DNA of 38,266 nucleotides. Origin: Asaia bogorensis. Lineage in GTDB: Bacteria; Pseudomonadota; Alphaproteobacteria; Acetobacterales; Acetobacteraceae. The position numbers were made by a program, and so were the translations under genes. Shown piece by piece: positions 23,704 to 31,532 of the stretch (position 1 is the first letter of the stretch; each line of letters begins with the position of its first letter). The notes under the pieces were generated by a model, which was given only the letters and a program-made list of their open reading frames with translations, did not search any database and was not told the DNA's origin. The stretch lies in the NCBI GenBank assembly GCA_943333505.2, contig CALQTN020000039.1, positions 1-38,266 on the forward strand, read 5' to 3'.

Positions 23704-25269
23704 CTACCCCAGCCGATCCACGCCCCAAAAAACCGGGAACGGCGCGCGCACGATCCCGGTCAAATTCGTCCGCGTCGCGGTGGGCGTGAACCACTGGCCA
23801 AGCGGGATGTACGGAACTTCCTCCCACACCACCCGCTGAATGGCGCGGCAGATGGTTTGCTGGCTGGCGAGATCGCCAGCATCGAACCAGGCCTCGCGGA
23901 GCGACTCAAGGCGCCTGCTGGTCGGCCATCCGGTGGTTGCCTGCTCGCCGGTTGCCCGCAATGGCAGATGATTGGCCGGTGAAACCGTGGCGGTGCCGGG
24001 ATAGCTGGTGCAGAACGCGCTCCACCCGCCGGCATCGGTCGGGGCCTTGCTGGTGCGCCGCTGGAGCAGGGTCTGCCATTCCATGCTGACGTAATCGACC
24101 TTCAGCCCGATACGCTCGAACGTGTCATTGGCGACATGCGCCAGCGCCTGCATGCGCGGGATGTCGTTGGGTGCGAGGAGCACCACTGGTTCCCCGCGAT
24201 AGCCGCTCTGCATCACCAGTTTGCGCACCAGATCAATGTCCCGCGGCGAGGTCAGCACGTCGAGCCCGGCTTCATTTGCGTAGGGGTGGCCCTGGGTGAA
24301 AACCCCGATGCCAGAGCGGGTCATTTCCGGTTCGCTGCCCATCGCGGCTTGCAGGAATTCCTCCTGATCGACCGCGAGCAGGATCGCGCGACGCAGACGC
24401 GGATTGTTGAACGGCGGCTGGGTGTGATTGAAGCACAGGATCGGCATCACCCCGGTGGGGTCACCGGCGCTCACGCGGACCCCAGGGGACGACCGCAACG
24501 CCGGCAACAGCTCGACCAGCGGGTCGTGCCACCAATCGATATCGCCGCGCTGGAGGGCGGCCGCGGCGGCGATCGGGTCGGCCAGGCTGAGCCAGTCAAC
24601 CCGGCTGACAAGTACCCGCTTGCCGCCGCTGGTGAACTCGGCCGCGCCGTGGGCCGGACGATAGGCGTCGAACCGATCGAAACCGGGTTGGCCATCGGGT
24701 CCTGGCGCATAGCGAAATGGTCCGCTGCCGATGACCTCGTCGGGCAGGGCCAGCGGGTCGCCCAGGGTCAGCCGTTCCGGCAAGACCACGCAAAGATCGC
24801 CGCCGAGCGCGGTCAACATCAACGGGAAAGGTTTGCTGAGCCGGATTTCAAAGGTGTTGTCATCGAGCGCGCTGAGCTGTTCGGTTTGCTTCAGCAAGCG
24901 CTCCCCAAAAGCCCGCCGCCTGGCCCAGAGCCGGATTGAGGCGACGCAATCGGCGGCCCGCACTTTGGTGCCATCGTGAAACCGCAATCCGCTGCGCAGC
25001 CGGAAACGCCAGGTGAGTTCATCAGCCGACAGATCATGCCCTGCCACCATTTGCGGCGTGGCGATACCTGATGCGGTTTGGCCGTAGAGCATGTCCCAAA
25101 TCATGCTGGACTGGGCGCGCGCGACCGGGGTTGCAAGGGCCGGGTTGGGCCGGCCGACAATGCCGGCCGGCACAAACCGCAATGGCTGCGATGATGCGGC
25201 CGCCGCCGGCATGGCAAGGCCAGTGGCGGCGGTGGCGATCAGGCGACGACGGGATAACGGCGCTATCAT
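23704..25269 (-). CDS. Peptide/nickel-type ABC transporter substrate-binding protein (SBP family 5)
   Basis: 521 residues. The N-terminus MIAPLSRRRLIATAATGLAM has a twin-arginine-like signal with cleavage near AAA-SSQ, so export by Tat is likely. The core resembles DppA/OppA: LTWRFRLRSGLRFHDGTKV near 90-108, PFPLMLTALGG near 150, and FNNPRLRRAILLAVDQEEF near 290-308. It would bind di- or oligopeptides or another small ligand in the periplasm. No permease or ATPase genes are adjacent, so it is an orphan receptor here. A truncated relative lies at 35318-35916. The gene is divergent from lexA. Confidence 0.9.
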   Translation of the reverse strand: MIAPLSRRRLIATAATGLAMPAAAASSQPLRFVPAGIVGRPNPALATPVARAQSSMIWDMLYGQTASGIATPQMVAGHDLSADELTWRFRLRSGLRFHDGTKVRAADCVASIRLWARRRAFGERLLKQTEQLSALDDNTFEIRLSKPFPLMLTALGGDLCVVLPERLTLGDPLALPDEVIGSGPFRYAPGPDGQPGFDRFDAYRPAHGAAEFTSGGKRVLVSRVDWLSLADPIAAAAALQRGDIDWWHDPLVELLPALRSSPGVRVSAGDPTGVMPILCFNHTQPPFNNPRLRRAILLAVDQEEFLQAAMGSEPEMTRSGIGVFTQGHPYANEAGLDVLTSPRDIDLVRKLVMQSGYRGEPVVLLAPNDIPRMQALAHVANDTFERIGLKVDYVSMEWQTLLQRRTSKAPTDAGGWSAFCTSYPGTATVSPANHLPLRATGEQATTGWPTSRRLESLREAWFDAGDLASQQTICRAIQRVVWEEVPYIPLGQWFTPTATRTNLTGIVRAPFPVFWGVDRLG

Positions 25270-25321
25270 ACGGCTGATTTAGCGTCGTTTTACGGTTTTT
25301 GCGAGGCGCTGATTGTTTTGC

Positions 25322-25351
25322 TTGACCGGATTCGGGGAACTTAAGTAGAAC
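25322..25351 (+). promoter_or_regulatory. lexA promoter with overlapping SOS box
   Basis: GAAC-TTAAGTA-GAAC at 25337-25351 exactly fits GAAC-N7-GAAC, the reverse complement of the alphaproteobacterial LexA operator GTTC-N7-GTTC. A possible sigma-70 promoter is TTGACC (25322-25327), an 18-bp spacer, and TAGAAC (25346-25351), so the box would cover the -10 element. A second near-match, GTTG-N7-GTTC, follows at 25360-25374. Both point to autorepression of lexA. Confidence 0.8.
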
Positions 25352-25414
25352 ATCGCAAGGTTGCTGCTTTGTTCTAATCGAGCCGCTGCCGTTTTCGTCC
25401 GCAGGAGGTGCCGC

Positions 25415-26122
25415 ATGTTAACCCGTAAACAGCATGAATTGCTAGTCTTCATCGATGGCCATCTCCGCAGCACGGGGTTTTCCCCGAGTTTTGAGGAAAT
25501 GAAGGCGGCGCTCAATCTGCGGTCGAAATCGGGCATCCACCGGTTGATCTCTGCCTTGGAAGAACGCGGCTTTCTGGCGCGCAAGCACCACCGGGCCCGC
25601 GCGCTGGAGGTGACCAAGCTGCCAGATGCGATGATGCAGGACCCGGCCCCGGCGGCGCCTGCCGTGCCGTTCGCGCCCAACGTGATCCGTGGCGATTTCA
25701 GTCCGCGTCTGGCCGGTGTGCACTCGGCGGCAACCTCAGGATCGATCCAGCTGCCGCTTTATGGCCGGATTGCCGCCGGCATGCCGATCGAGGCGATGCA
25801 GGATGGCGGCCATCACGTCGATGTTCCGGCGTCGATGCTGGGCAGCGGGGAACATTTCGCCTTGGAGGTTACCGGCGATTCGATGGTCGATGCCGGCATC
25901 CAGGACGGTGACACCGTCATCATCCGCCGCACCGAAAGCGCCGATACCGGGGAAATTGTGGTGGCCCTGGTCGATGATGCCGAGGTTACCCTCAAGCGCT
26001 TGCGCCGGCGTGGCCAGTCGGTCGCGCTGGAGCCGGCGAACACCACCCATAAGGTGCAGATTTATCCGGCCGACCGGGTCAAGGTGCAGGGCAAGCTGAT
26101 CGGGCTGATGCGGCGGTATTGA
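25415..26122 (+). CDS. lexA: SOS-response repressor LexA
   Basis: 235 residues from ATG 25415 ([17 protein letters not shown]), preceded by a strong AGGAGGTG; a longer frame from 25361 lacks such a site. The N-terminal winged helix (~1-65) contains the recognition segment [20 protein letters not shown]. The autoproteolysis site is A121-G122 in [11 protein letters not shown], and the serine/lysine dyad is S156 ([10 protein letters not shown]) and K194 (VTLKRLRR). RecA filaments trigger self-cleavage, which derepresses DNA-repair genes. The operator at 25337-25351 indicates negative autoregulation. Confidence 0.97.
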   Translation: MLTRKQHELLVFIDGHLRSTGFSPSFEEMKAALNLRSKSGIHRLISALEERGFLARKHHRARALEVTKLPDAMMQDPAPAAPAVPFAPNVIRGDFSPRLAGVHSAATSGSIQLPLYGRIAAGMPIEAMQDGGHHVDVPASMLGSGEHFALEVTGDSMVDAGIQDGDTVIIRRTESADTGEIVVALVDDAEVTLKRLRRRGQSVALEPANTTHKVQIYPADRVKVQGKLIGLMRRY

Positions 26123-26143
26123 GGCAGGACAGGTTGGACTGCC

Positions 26144-27340
26144 TTAACGGCCCGCGATAATCCCGTTATCCAGGAGCGCTGCGATCTCCGCCGCGCTCCA
26201 CCCTGCGGCCCGCATCACGTCGCTGGTATGCGCGCCAATCCCAGGTGGCTGGCGGACCAGACCCGGCCGGGCACGGTCATCGCCGAATTCCACCGGCAGG
26301 GCTGGCAGCCCGGCCATCGGGCCGGCCTCGCCAAGTGTCGACAGCATCGTTGGCAGCAACCCGCCGGCGAGCATTTGCGGGTCAGTGGTCAGATCATCGG
26401 GCCGGTTCACCGGGGCATAAGGCAGGGTGGCAGCTTCGCAGATTGCCAGAATCTCGGCGGCTGGCATCGCGGCGAAGCGCTGGCGCAGATCGGGGATCAG
26501 CCAGCTTCGCGCGTCGCAGCGCAGCGGGTTGGTCGCCAGTCGCGCCTGCGCCCACAGGTCGGCAAAGCCGAAGCCGTCGCAAAAGCGCCGCCAATGGGCA
26601 TCCGACGTCACACCGATGAATATCTGGGTGCCTTCGCTGGCGTTGAACGGATCGTAAATTCCCCAGGCGCCGCGCCGCGCCGGCATTGGTGGCATGGGCG
26701 CGCCGGTAACGGCCGCGCCCGCGATATGCGAACCGACCAGAAACGCTGAGGCTTCGAACAGCGCACTGCCGACCCGTTGGCCGCGCCCGGTGAGGTCGCG
26801 TTCGCGCAACGCCGCGAGCACGCCAACAATGCCATAGGTCGCGCCCATGATGTCGATCACCGATGCCCCGGCGCGTAAGGGTTGGCCGGGCGGGCCGGTC
26901 ATGTAGGCGAGGCCGGTCTGCATCTGCACCACTTCATCAAGCGCGGTCCGGTGCTCGTAAGGGCCGGCAAGATAGCCCTTCATTGCCAGATAAATCAGCC
27001 TTGGGTTGAGCGCCGACAGCGTGTCCCAGCCGCAGCCGAGCCGTTCGATGGTGCCGGGACCGAAATTTTCCAGCACGATATCGGCGGTCTTGACCAGCCG
27101 GTGCACCACAGCCTGGCCTTCGGGCCGCTTGAGATCGACGGCGATGCTGCGTTTGTTACGGTTGAAGGTGGCGAAGAAACCGGCGGCGAAGCCTGGCAGG
27201 CGGCGGGTCGTGTCGCCCTCGACCGGTTCGATCTTGACGACGTCGGCGCCAAGATCGGCGAGCAGCATGCCGGCGCAGGGGCCCATGATGGTGTGGCCGA
27301 AATCGAGGACGCGGATGCCGGCGAGGGGTGTTGTGGTCAA
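26144..27340 (-). CDS. CaiB/BaiF family (class III) CoA-transferase
   Basis: 398 residues. It moves CoA between carboxylic acids through an enzyme-bound aspartyl anhydride. Characteristic parts are GIRVLDFGHTIMGPCAGMLLADLGADVVKIE (residues 8-38, given here as the family start), NRNKRSIAVDLKRPEG near 60-75, and the probable catalytic D135 in TALDEVVQMQTGLAYMTG. The start is TTG at 27340, overlapping TTGA with the stop of the broken ligase upstream, so the pair was probably one operon. The loss of the ligase may leave this gene without its original partner. The substrate is unknown. Confidence 0.92.
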   Translation of the reverse strand: MTTTPLAGIRVLDFGHTIMGPCAGMLLADLGADVVKIEPVEGDTTRRLPGFAAGFFATFNRNKRSIAVDLKRPEGQAVVHRLVKTADIVLENFGPGTIERLGCGWDTLSALNPRLIYLAMKGYLAGPYEHRTALDEVVQMQTGLAYMTGPPGQPLRAGASVIDIMGATYGIVGVLAALRERDLTGRGQRVGSALFEASAFLVGSHIAGAAVTGAPMPPMPARRGAWGIYDPFNASEGTQIFIGVTSDAHWRRFCDGFGFADLWAQARLATNPLRCDARSWLIPDLRQRFAAMPAAEILAICEAATLPYAPVNRPDDLTTDPQMLAGGLLPTMLSTLGEAGPMAGLPALPVEFGDDRARPGLVRQPPGIGAHTSDVMRAAGWSAAEIAALLDNGIIAGR

Positions 27341-27839
27341 TCAACTGCTCCGTAGCGTTCGCGCAGATCGCGCTTGATGATTTTGCCGACCGGGTTGCGC
27401 GGCAAGGCTGCGACAAGTTCCAATCGCTCCGGCAGCTTGAAGGCGGCAATGTGCTTTTCGTCGTGCAGGAAAGTCACGAGGTCGGCAAGTCGTTCTGCGC
27501 CAGCATCGCCAGCATCGCGGGCGGCACGACGATGTAGTCGATGACTTCCTCGGCGATCTGACCAAGAAACCGCGCGAGGTCGAACGGGTGGTGCATCACC
27601 CATTTCCCCGCCGTGATCAGCCAGGGCGAAAACAGGCGAGCAGCAGCAACGGCAGTTCAACAATATTGGGCAGTTGGATCAGCAGTATGTCGTCGCGCCG
27701 CAGGCCGTTGGCGGCAAGGCAGGCGGTCCTGGGGACCGAGCAATGCTGCGGCATCGGTCATGCCGTCCTGAATGCGGCATGGGCCCCACCAGCCTTTTGC
27801 GGTGTAGTCGGCAATGCGTGACGTTGGCACGACGATCAT
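27337..27839 (-). pseudogene. Internally deleted AMP-forming acyl-CoA ligase (remnant)
   Basis: About 500 bp contain four in-order pieces of a ligase that is normally about 540 residues. They are MIVVPTSRIADYTAKGWWG (from 27839), GLRRDDILLIQLPNIVELPL, then WVMHHPFDLARFLGQIAEEV with an adjacent IVVPPAMLAMLAQN, and finally FLHDEKHIAAFKLPERLELV running to KIIKRDLRERYGAVD before TGA 27337-27339. The pieces are in different frames with stops between them. The P-loop and the central catalytic region are missing. The best match in style is the cyclohexanecarboxylate-CoA-ligase-like group that often precedes family III CoA-transferases. No function is expected. Confidence 0.82.
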
Positions 27840-27880
27840 TTTTCTTGGTCTCCCCCGAAAAGCAGCGGCCCTGCGTTATG

Positions 27881-28192
27881 CTATCCCATCCAATGGGCCG
27901 GCACCCAGAAGCACGGCTGCGGCACGGTTTCGCGGCGCCAATGCCCGTCCATCCACATATTGCTGCCGTTGCCGCGCTTGACCCAGGCCCCGGCTCGCCA
28001 CGCGTAGGACCCGCCCGTCCAGTCCCAATGGCCGGGCTGCCAGAGTTGTTCCTCCTCGGACACCGGTGGCTTCGGACGCTCCTCCGATCGCAGCGGCGGG
28101 GCGATCTGGCAGGCACCGGCCTGATTATCGACAATTTGGCAGGCGGCGAGCGGCAGGAGGGCGAACGCGAACAGGACGGGTAGCAGGCGCAT
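27881..28192 (-). CDS. Small WXXGXW-repeat lipoprotein
   Basis: 103 residues from ATG 28192. A lipoprotein signal peptide MRLLPVLFAFALLPLAACQI ends in the lipobox LAAC, predicting a lipid-anchored envelope protein. The mature part has tryptophan-rich repeats: WQPGHWDWTGGSYAWRAGAW (~55-74), WMDGHW and FWVPAHWMG. This arrangement is the YXWXXGXW/BcpO-type repeat of proteobacterial surface lipoproteins, whose function is unknown. It follows the acyl-CoA dehydrogenase gene by 14 bp on the same strand. Frames extending upstream to 28363 are antisense noise. Confidence 0.82.
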   Translation of the reverse strand: MRLLPVLFAFALLPLAACQIVDNQAGACQIAPPLRSEERPKPPVSEEEQLWQPGHWDWTGGSYAWRAGAWVKRGNGSNMWMDGHWRRETVPQPCFWVPAHWMG

Positions 28193-28206
28193 GTAACAGT
28201 CTCCGG

Positions 28207-29784
28207 TCAGGCGATGGCGCCGCGGCCGATCAGGGCCGGCGTTGCGGTGATGGTGGCCGCATGCATGGCAACACGCGGCAGCAACTGGTCGAGGAAGACC
28301 GACGCCGCGCTGCGCGCCGGCGGCGGGGCGTCGGGTTCGGCCAGCACCCGCGCACACAGCCATCCGGCAGTGAGCGTGCCGATGATGGCAAGAAACGCGG
28401 TCGCCCCGGCCTCGGCGACCCGGGCCTCGGCCTGGCGCATGGCATCGGCGGCAGCCCGGGCGGTCTCGACCGCCGGGATCAGCAAGGGCGCGTCATCGGC
28501 GATTTCGTCCAGCAGGGCAGCGACGGCGACGCCCTGGTCGCGCAGCAGGCCGCGCCGCAGCAGGGTCAGCGCCTGGATGCCATTGGTGCCCTCGTAAATC
28601 GGGGCGATGCGGGCATCGCGCAGATGCTGGGCCGCGCCGGTATCTTCGATGAAGCCAACCCCGCCATGGACCTGCACCCCGGTCGAGGCTGCTTCGACGC
28701 CGGCATCCGTGCACCAGGATTTGGCCACCGGGATCAGAAGACTGGCGCGCGGCTCGTCGCAATTGGCGGCGTACAGCGTCAGCAGCCGGCCCCCGAGCGC
28801 CAAAGCGCGCATTGTCCACAGCATGCGCCGGACATCGGGGTGGTCGATGATGGCGGCCCCACCCTGGGCGCGTCCAGCGGCAAATTCGGTGGCGCGGCGA
28901 AAGGCGCGCTCGGCCACCGCCACGCCCTGCATGGCGACCCCCAGGCGGGCCGCGTTCATCATCGCGAACATGCAGGCCAGGCCGCGATGTTCGGCGCCGA
29001 CCAACTCGCCTTGCGCCGCCTCGAACCCCATCACGCAGGTTGGGCTTGCGTGGATGCCAAGCTTGCGTTCGATCGACAGGCAGGCAACCCCGTTGGTGCT
29101 GCCATCAGGGCGACGCTTGGGCACCACGAACAGCGAAATCCCGCCACTGCCGGCCGGCGCATCGGGCAGGCGGGCGAGAACGAGATGGAGGATGTTCTCG
29201 GTCAGCTCATGGTCACCATACGTGATAAAAATCTTTTGCCCGGTGATCGCATAGGTGCCATCGCCGTTGGGGCGGGCGGTGGTGCGCACGCCGGACAGGT
29301 CCGACCCCGATTGCGGCTCGGTCAGGCACATCGTGCCCGTCCAGCGCCCTTCGATCATCGGGCGCAGCAGCCGCGCCTGCTGATCGGCGGTGCCGTGCAC
29401 AGTCAGCACCTTGATGGCGTCCTGGGTCAGCATGGGGCACAGGCCGAAGCCCATATTGGCCGACGACACCGGCTCAAACGCTGCCAGCGCAATGACCTCG
29501 TCAAGGCCCTGGCCGCCAAAAGCGGGGTCGGCGGCGATGCCGATCCAGCCGGCATCGGCATAGGCGCGAAAGGCGGCGTTGAACCCGTCCGGCAAGGTCA
29601 CCCGGCCGGCATCCCATTTCGCCCCGATCCGATCGCCGGGCGCATCGAGGGGGGCGAGCACGCCTTCGGCGGTGCGGGTGGCTTCTTCCAGGATGGCGGC
29701 GATGTCGTCCTCGGCCATTGCGCTGTAGCCGATAATGCGCGCCAGCAGCCAGGCGGTTTCAGCGGGGGGGGCGGTGATGGCCAT
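28207..29784 (-). CDS. Acyl-CoA dehydrogenase
   Basis: 525 residues. It is an FAD enzyme that oxidises an acyl-CoA to the 2,3-enoyl-CoA. MCLTEPQSGSDLSGVRTTA (~151-169) is the FAD-binding signature and KIFITYGDHELTENILHLVL follows. SIERKLGIHASPTCVMGFE lies near 240-258, the QVHGGVGFIEDTGAAQHLRDARI block precedes the active site, and the catalytic base is E398 in PIYEGTNGIQALTLLRR. The extra C-terminal helical segment places it with the long, DmdC-like dehydrogenases, though it is somewhat short for them (about 590). The substrate is not determined. Confidence 0.93.
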   Translation of the reverse strand: MAITAPPAETAWLLARIIGYSAMAEDDIAAILEEATRTAEGVLAPLDAPGDRIGAKWDAGRVTLPDGFNAAFRAYADAGWIGIAADPAFGGQGLDEVIALAAFEPVSSANMGFGLCPMLTQDAIKVLTVHGTADQQARLLRPMIEGRWTGTMCLTEPQSGSDLSGVRTTARPNGDGTYAITGQKIFITYGDHELTENILHLVLARLPDAPAGSGGISLFVVPKRRPDGSTNGVACLSIERKLGIHASPTCVMGFEAAQGELVGAEHRGLACMFAMMNAARLGVAMQGVAVAERAFRRATEFAAGRAQGGAAIIDHPDVRRMLWTMRALALGGRLLTLYAANCDEPRASLLIPVAKSWCTDAGVEAASTGVQVHGGVGFIEDTGAAQHLRDARIAPIYEGTNGIQALTLLRRGLLRDQGVAVAALLDEIADDAPLLIPAVETARAAADAMRQAEARVAEAGATAFLAIIGTLTAGWLCARVLAEPDAPPPARSAASVFLDQLLPRVAMHAATITATPALIGRGAIA

Positions 29785-29993
29785 GCATGCGGTCTCCGGC
29801 TCGGGTATCGGGGGTGTCTACAGGCTGCGCGGGCGGACGCCAACATAGACGCGCCATGGCGGGGCGACACTCAGGGTGCGACTAACCTGGGCGCAGAGCG
29901 TGGCGCTGTGTGTCGTAGGTTGATCCATCCAATTAATATTGACGATTGATCGTGCCGACGAAAAACTGCGAAATACCGAACCAGGAGGCCGCG

Positions 29994-30512
29994 ATGAAGT
30001 CTTATTTCCAGATGTTCGCCCGCTACAATGCCTGGGCCAACATGGCGTTGTATGAGGCCGCAGCCAGCCTCACCGATGCCGAATATCGCGCCGACAGGGG
30101 GGCGTTTTTCGGCTCGGTGCACGGCACGCTCAATCATTTGCTCACCACTGACCGGGTGTGGTTTCAGCGCTTTACCGGCAGCACCGCGACCGGGCCGGTG
30201 CCAGATCGGCTCGATGCCATTCTGTTCGACGCGTTTGCCGTGCTGCGCCGGGCGCGGGTGGCCGAGGATGCCCGCATCATTGCCTATCTCGATGGCCTGG
30301 ATGAAGCCGGTTATCAGGGCAGCATTCGCTATCGCCGGATCTCGACACCGGATGAATTTGACCAGAGGCTGATCGAGGCACTGGCGCATGTGTTCAACCA
30401 CCAGACCCATCATCGCGGCCAGGTGCATGCCCTGCTGACCGGGCATGGCAAGGATGGACCGGTGCTGGATTTGTTGCAGTATCAGCGGCTGGCGGCGCAC
30501 GGGTTGGCGTAA
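29994..30512 (+). CDS. DinB-family protein
   Basis: 172 residues from ATG 29994, chosen because AGGAGG lies just upstream; the frame opens at 29946. It has the four-helix DinB/YfiT fold, with MKSYFQMFARYNAWANMALY as the typical first helix. The metal triad is probably H48 in GTLNHLLTTDRVW, with H136 and H140 in HVFNHQTHHRGQVHALL. Members are metal-binding, often thiol-dependent transferases or DNA-damage-induced proteins, but most have no assigned reaction. No SOS box was found in front of it. It lies 21 bp before the oxygenase gene on the same strand, so cotranscription is likely. Confidence 0.9.
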   Translation: MKSYFQMFARYNAWANMALYEAAASLTDAEYRADRGAFFGSVHGTLNHLLTTDRVWFQRFTGSTATGPVPDRLDAILFDAFAVLRRARVAEDARIIAYLDGLDEAGYQGSIRYRRISTPDEFDQRLIEALAHVFNHQTHHRGQVHALLTGHGKDGPVLDLLQYQRLAAHGLA

Positions 30513-30533
30513 GGCGGGCTGGCGTCGGCCGAC

Positions 30534-31508
30534 ATGATTGCGCAGTATTGCGCCATCATGTCCCAACCGATCCTGCGTGCGCCTGTGCTGATTGCCGATA
30601 ATTTTCTGCCGCTCGCCCAGGCCCAGGCGATGCGGGCCGATATCGATGCGCATTTCGCCCATCCGGATCGCCATCGTGCGGATAGCCATCAGGTGTGGAA
30701 TTACTGGTTCGTGCCGGGGCTTTACACCTATCTGCGCACCGCACCGGAGCGGATTATCGCAATCTCCCGGCTCGACGGGTTTATGCAGGCGCTGCGCGGT
30801 ATGGCGTTGACAACCATCGGCATGGGCACGGTTTCGGCACCGTATCTGAGCCTTTATGTCGCGGGCTGCCAGCAGGGCTGGCATAATGATGCCACCAATG
30901 GCCGGTTTGCGTTTGTCTATTCGCTGACCAGCGATACGCGGCGGAGCACGGGCGGCGAAACGCTGGTGATGCGCGAAGGTGATCCGATGCGGAGCCATTT
31001 GCGCCGCCCCGCGGCGGGCAGCAGCTTCTATGAAGCGATCGCGCCGTGCTTCAACCGTCTGGTGGTGTTCGATGACCGCATGCCGCACGCGGTGGCGGCA
31101 GTGGTGGGCGACATGAACCCGGCTGAGGGCCGCTTTGTACTGCACGGCCATTTATCCGAGGCACCCGCAGCCGTTGCCGGCGCGCTTCCGGCTCGGATGG
31201 TGGCGCCGTTGATCGGCGCGGCGCTGGCAGATTTTGCGACCGAGGCGGCGGCAAGTGTGGCGCTTTATCACGGCCCGCTCTCGCTGCGGGTGACGATTGC
31301 GCCGGGCGGCGAGGTCGGCGCGGTCGAGGTGCTGCTCGACCGGGTTATCCATCCCGATGCCGGCCATGCCGATTGGGAAATGTTGCGGGCAAGATTGCTC
31401 GACCGCATCGCGGGCCTGCGGTTTCCGCCGGCTGCTGGCCCGACCAGCGTTATCCACCCGGTACTGTTCGGCCGGTCGGTCAGCGCGTTAGAGCGTGATG
31501 GCCGCTGA
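30534..31508 (+). CDS. 2-oxoglutarate/Fe(II)-dependent oxygenase with TonB/AgmX-like C-terminal segment
   Basis: 324 residues from ATG 30534; ATG 30558 (MSQPILRAPVLIADNFLPL) is an equally good start. The double-stranded beta-helix core has H117 and D119 in QQGWHNDATNGRFAFVYSL, GGETLVMREGD as a core strand, distal H185 in VVFDDRMPHAV, and R200 in NPAEGRFVLHGHL as the 2OG anchor. After residue ~245 comes a separate ~75-residue part: LSLRVTIAPGGEVGAVEVLL, then LRFPPAAGPTSVIHPVLF. Its pattern of GxV..VEVL and PP..GPT.V..P..F matches the C-terminal domain seen in TonB/AgmX-like proteins. The substrate is unknown. It converges with the DUF6065 gene. Confidence 0.8.
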   Translation: MIAQYCAIMSQPILRAPVLIADNFLPLAQAQAMRADIDAHFAHPDRHRADSHQVWNYWFVPGLYTYLRTAPERIIAISRLDGFMQALRGMALTTIGMGTVSAPYLSLYVAGCQQGWHNDATNGRFAFVYSLTSDTRRSTGGETLVMREGDPMRSHLRRPAAGSSFYEAIAPCFNRLVVFDDRMPHAVAAVVGDMNPAEGRFVLHGHLSEAPAAVAGALPARMVAPLIGAALADFATEAAASVALYHGPLSLRVTIAPGGEVGAVEVLLDRVIHPDAGHADWEMLRARLLDRIAGLRFPPAAGPTSVIHPVLFGRSVSALERDGR

Positions 31509-31532
31509 TAGGCGCGGCCATCACGCTCTAAC
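31487..31532. terminator. Bidirectional palindrome holding both convergent stop codons
   Basis: A perfect 19-bp inverted repeat has GTTAGAGCGTGATGGCCGC at 31487-31505 and its complement at 31514-31532, with an 8-nt loop. The oxygenase TGA (31506-31508) is in the loop and the DUF6065 stop (31528-31530) is in the right arm. TCTTTGTTT follows on the plus side, giving a weak U-rich tail in that direction. A shared terminator is the simplest reading. Confidence 0.72.

Noticed and set aside
27600-27700. An in-frame TGA in the ligase remnant considered as a possible selenocysteine codon because selA is present
   Set aside because: The sequence after the TGA does not continue the ligase in register; it is a deletion junction, and no Sec-insertion-type hairpin context was apparent.
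7626-29784. A DMSP-degradation (dmd) pathway suggested by DmdB-like synthetase and DmdC-like dehydrogenase
   Set aside because: The two genes are 19 kb apart, no dmdA or dmdD is seen, and both families have many other substrates.
28066-29949. A 627-codon plus-strand open frame
   Set aside because: It is antisense to the acyl-CoA dehydrogenase, whose active-site block YEGTNGIQ fixes the true strand.
29871-31151. A 426-codon minus-strand open frame opposite the DinB and oxygenase genes
   Set aside because: Both plus-strand genes have clear motifs and good starts; this frame is a shadow rich in His, Arg and Gln.
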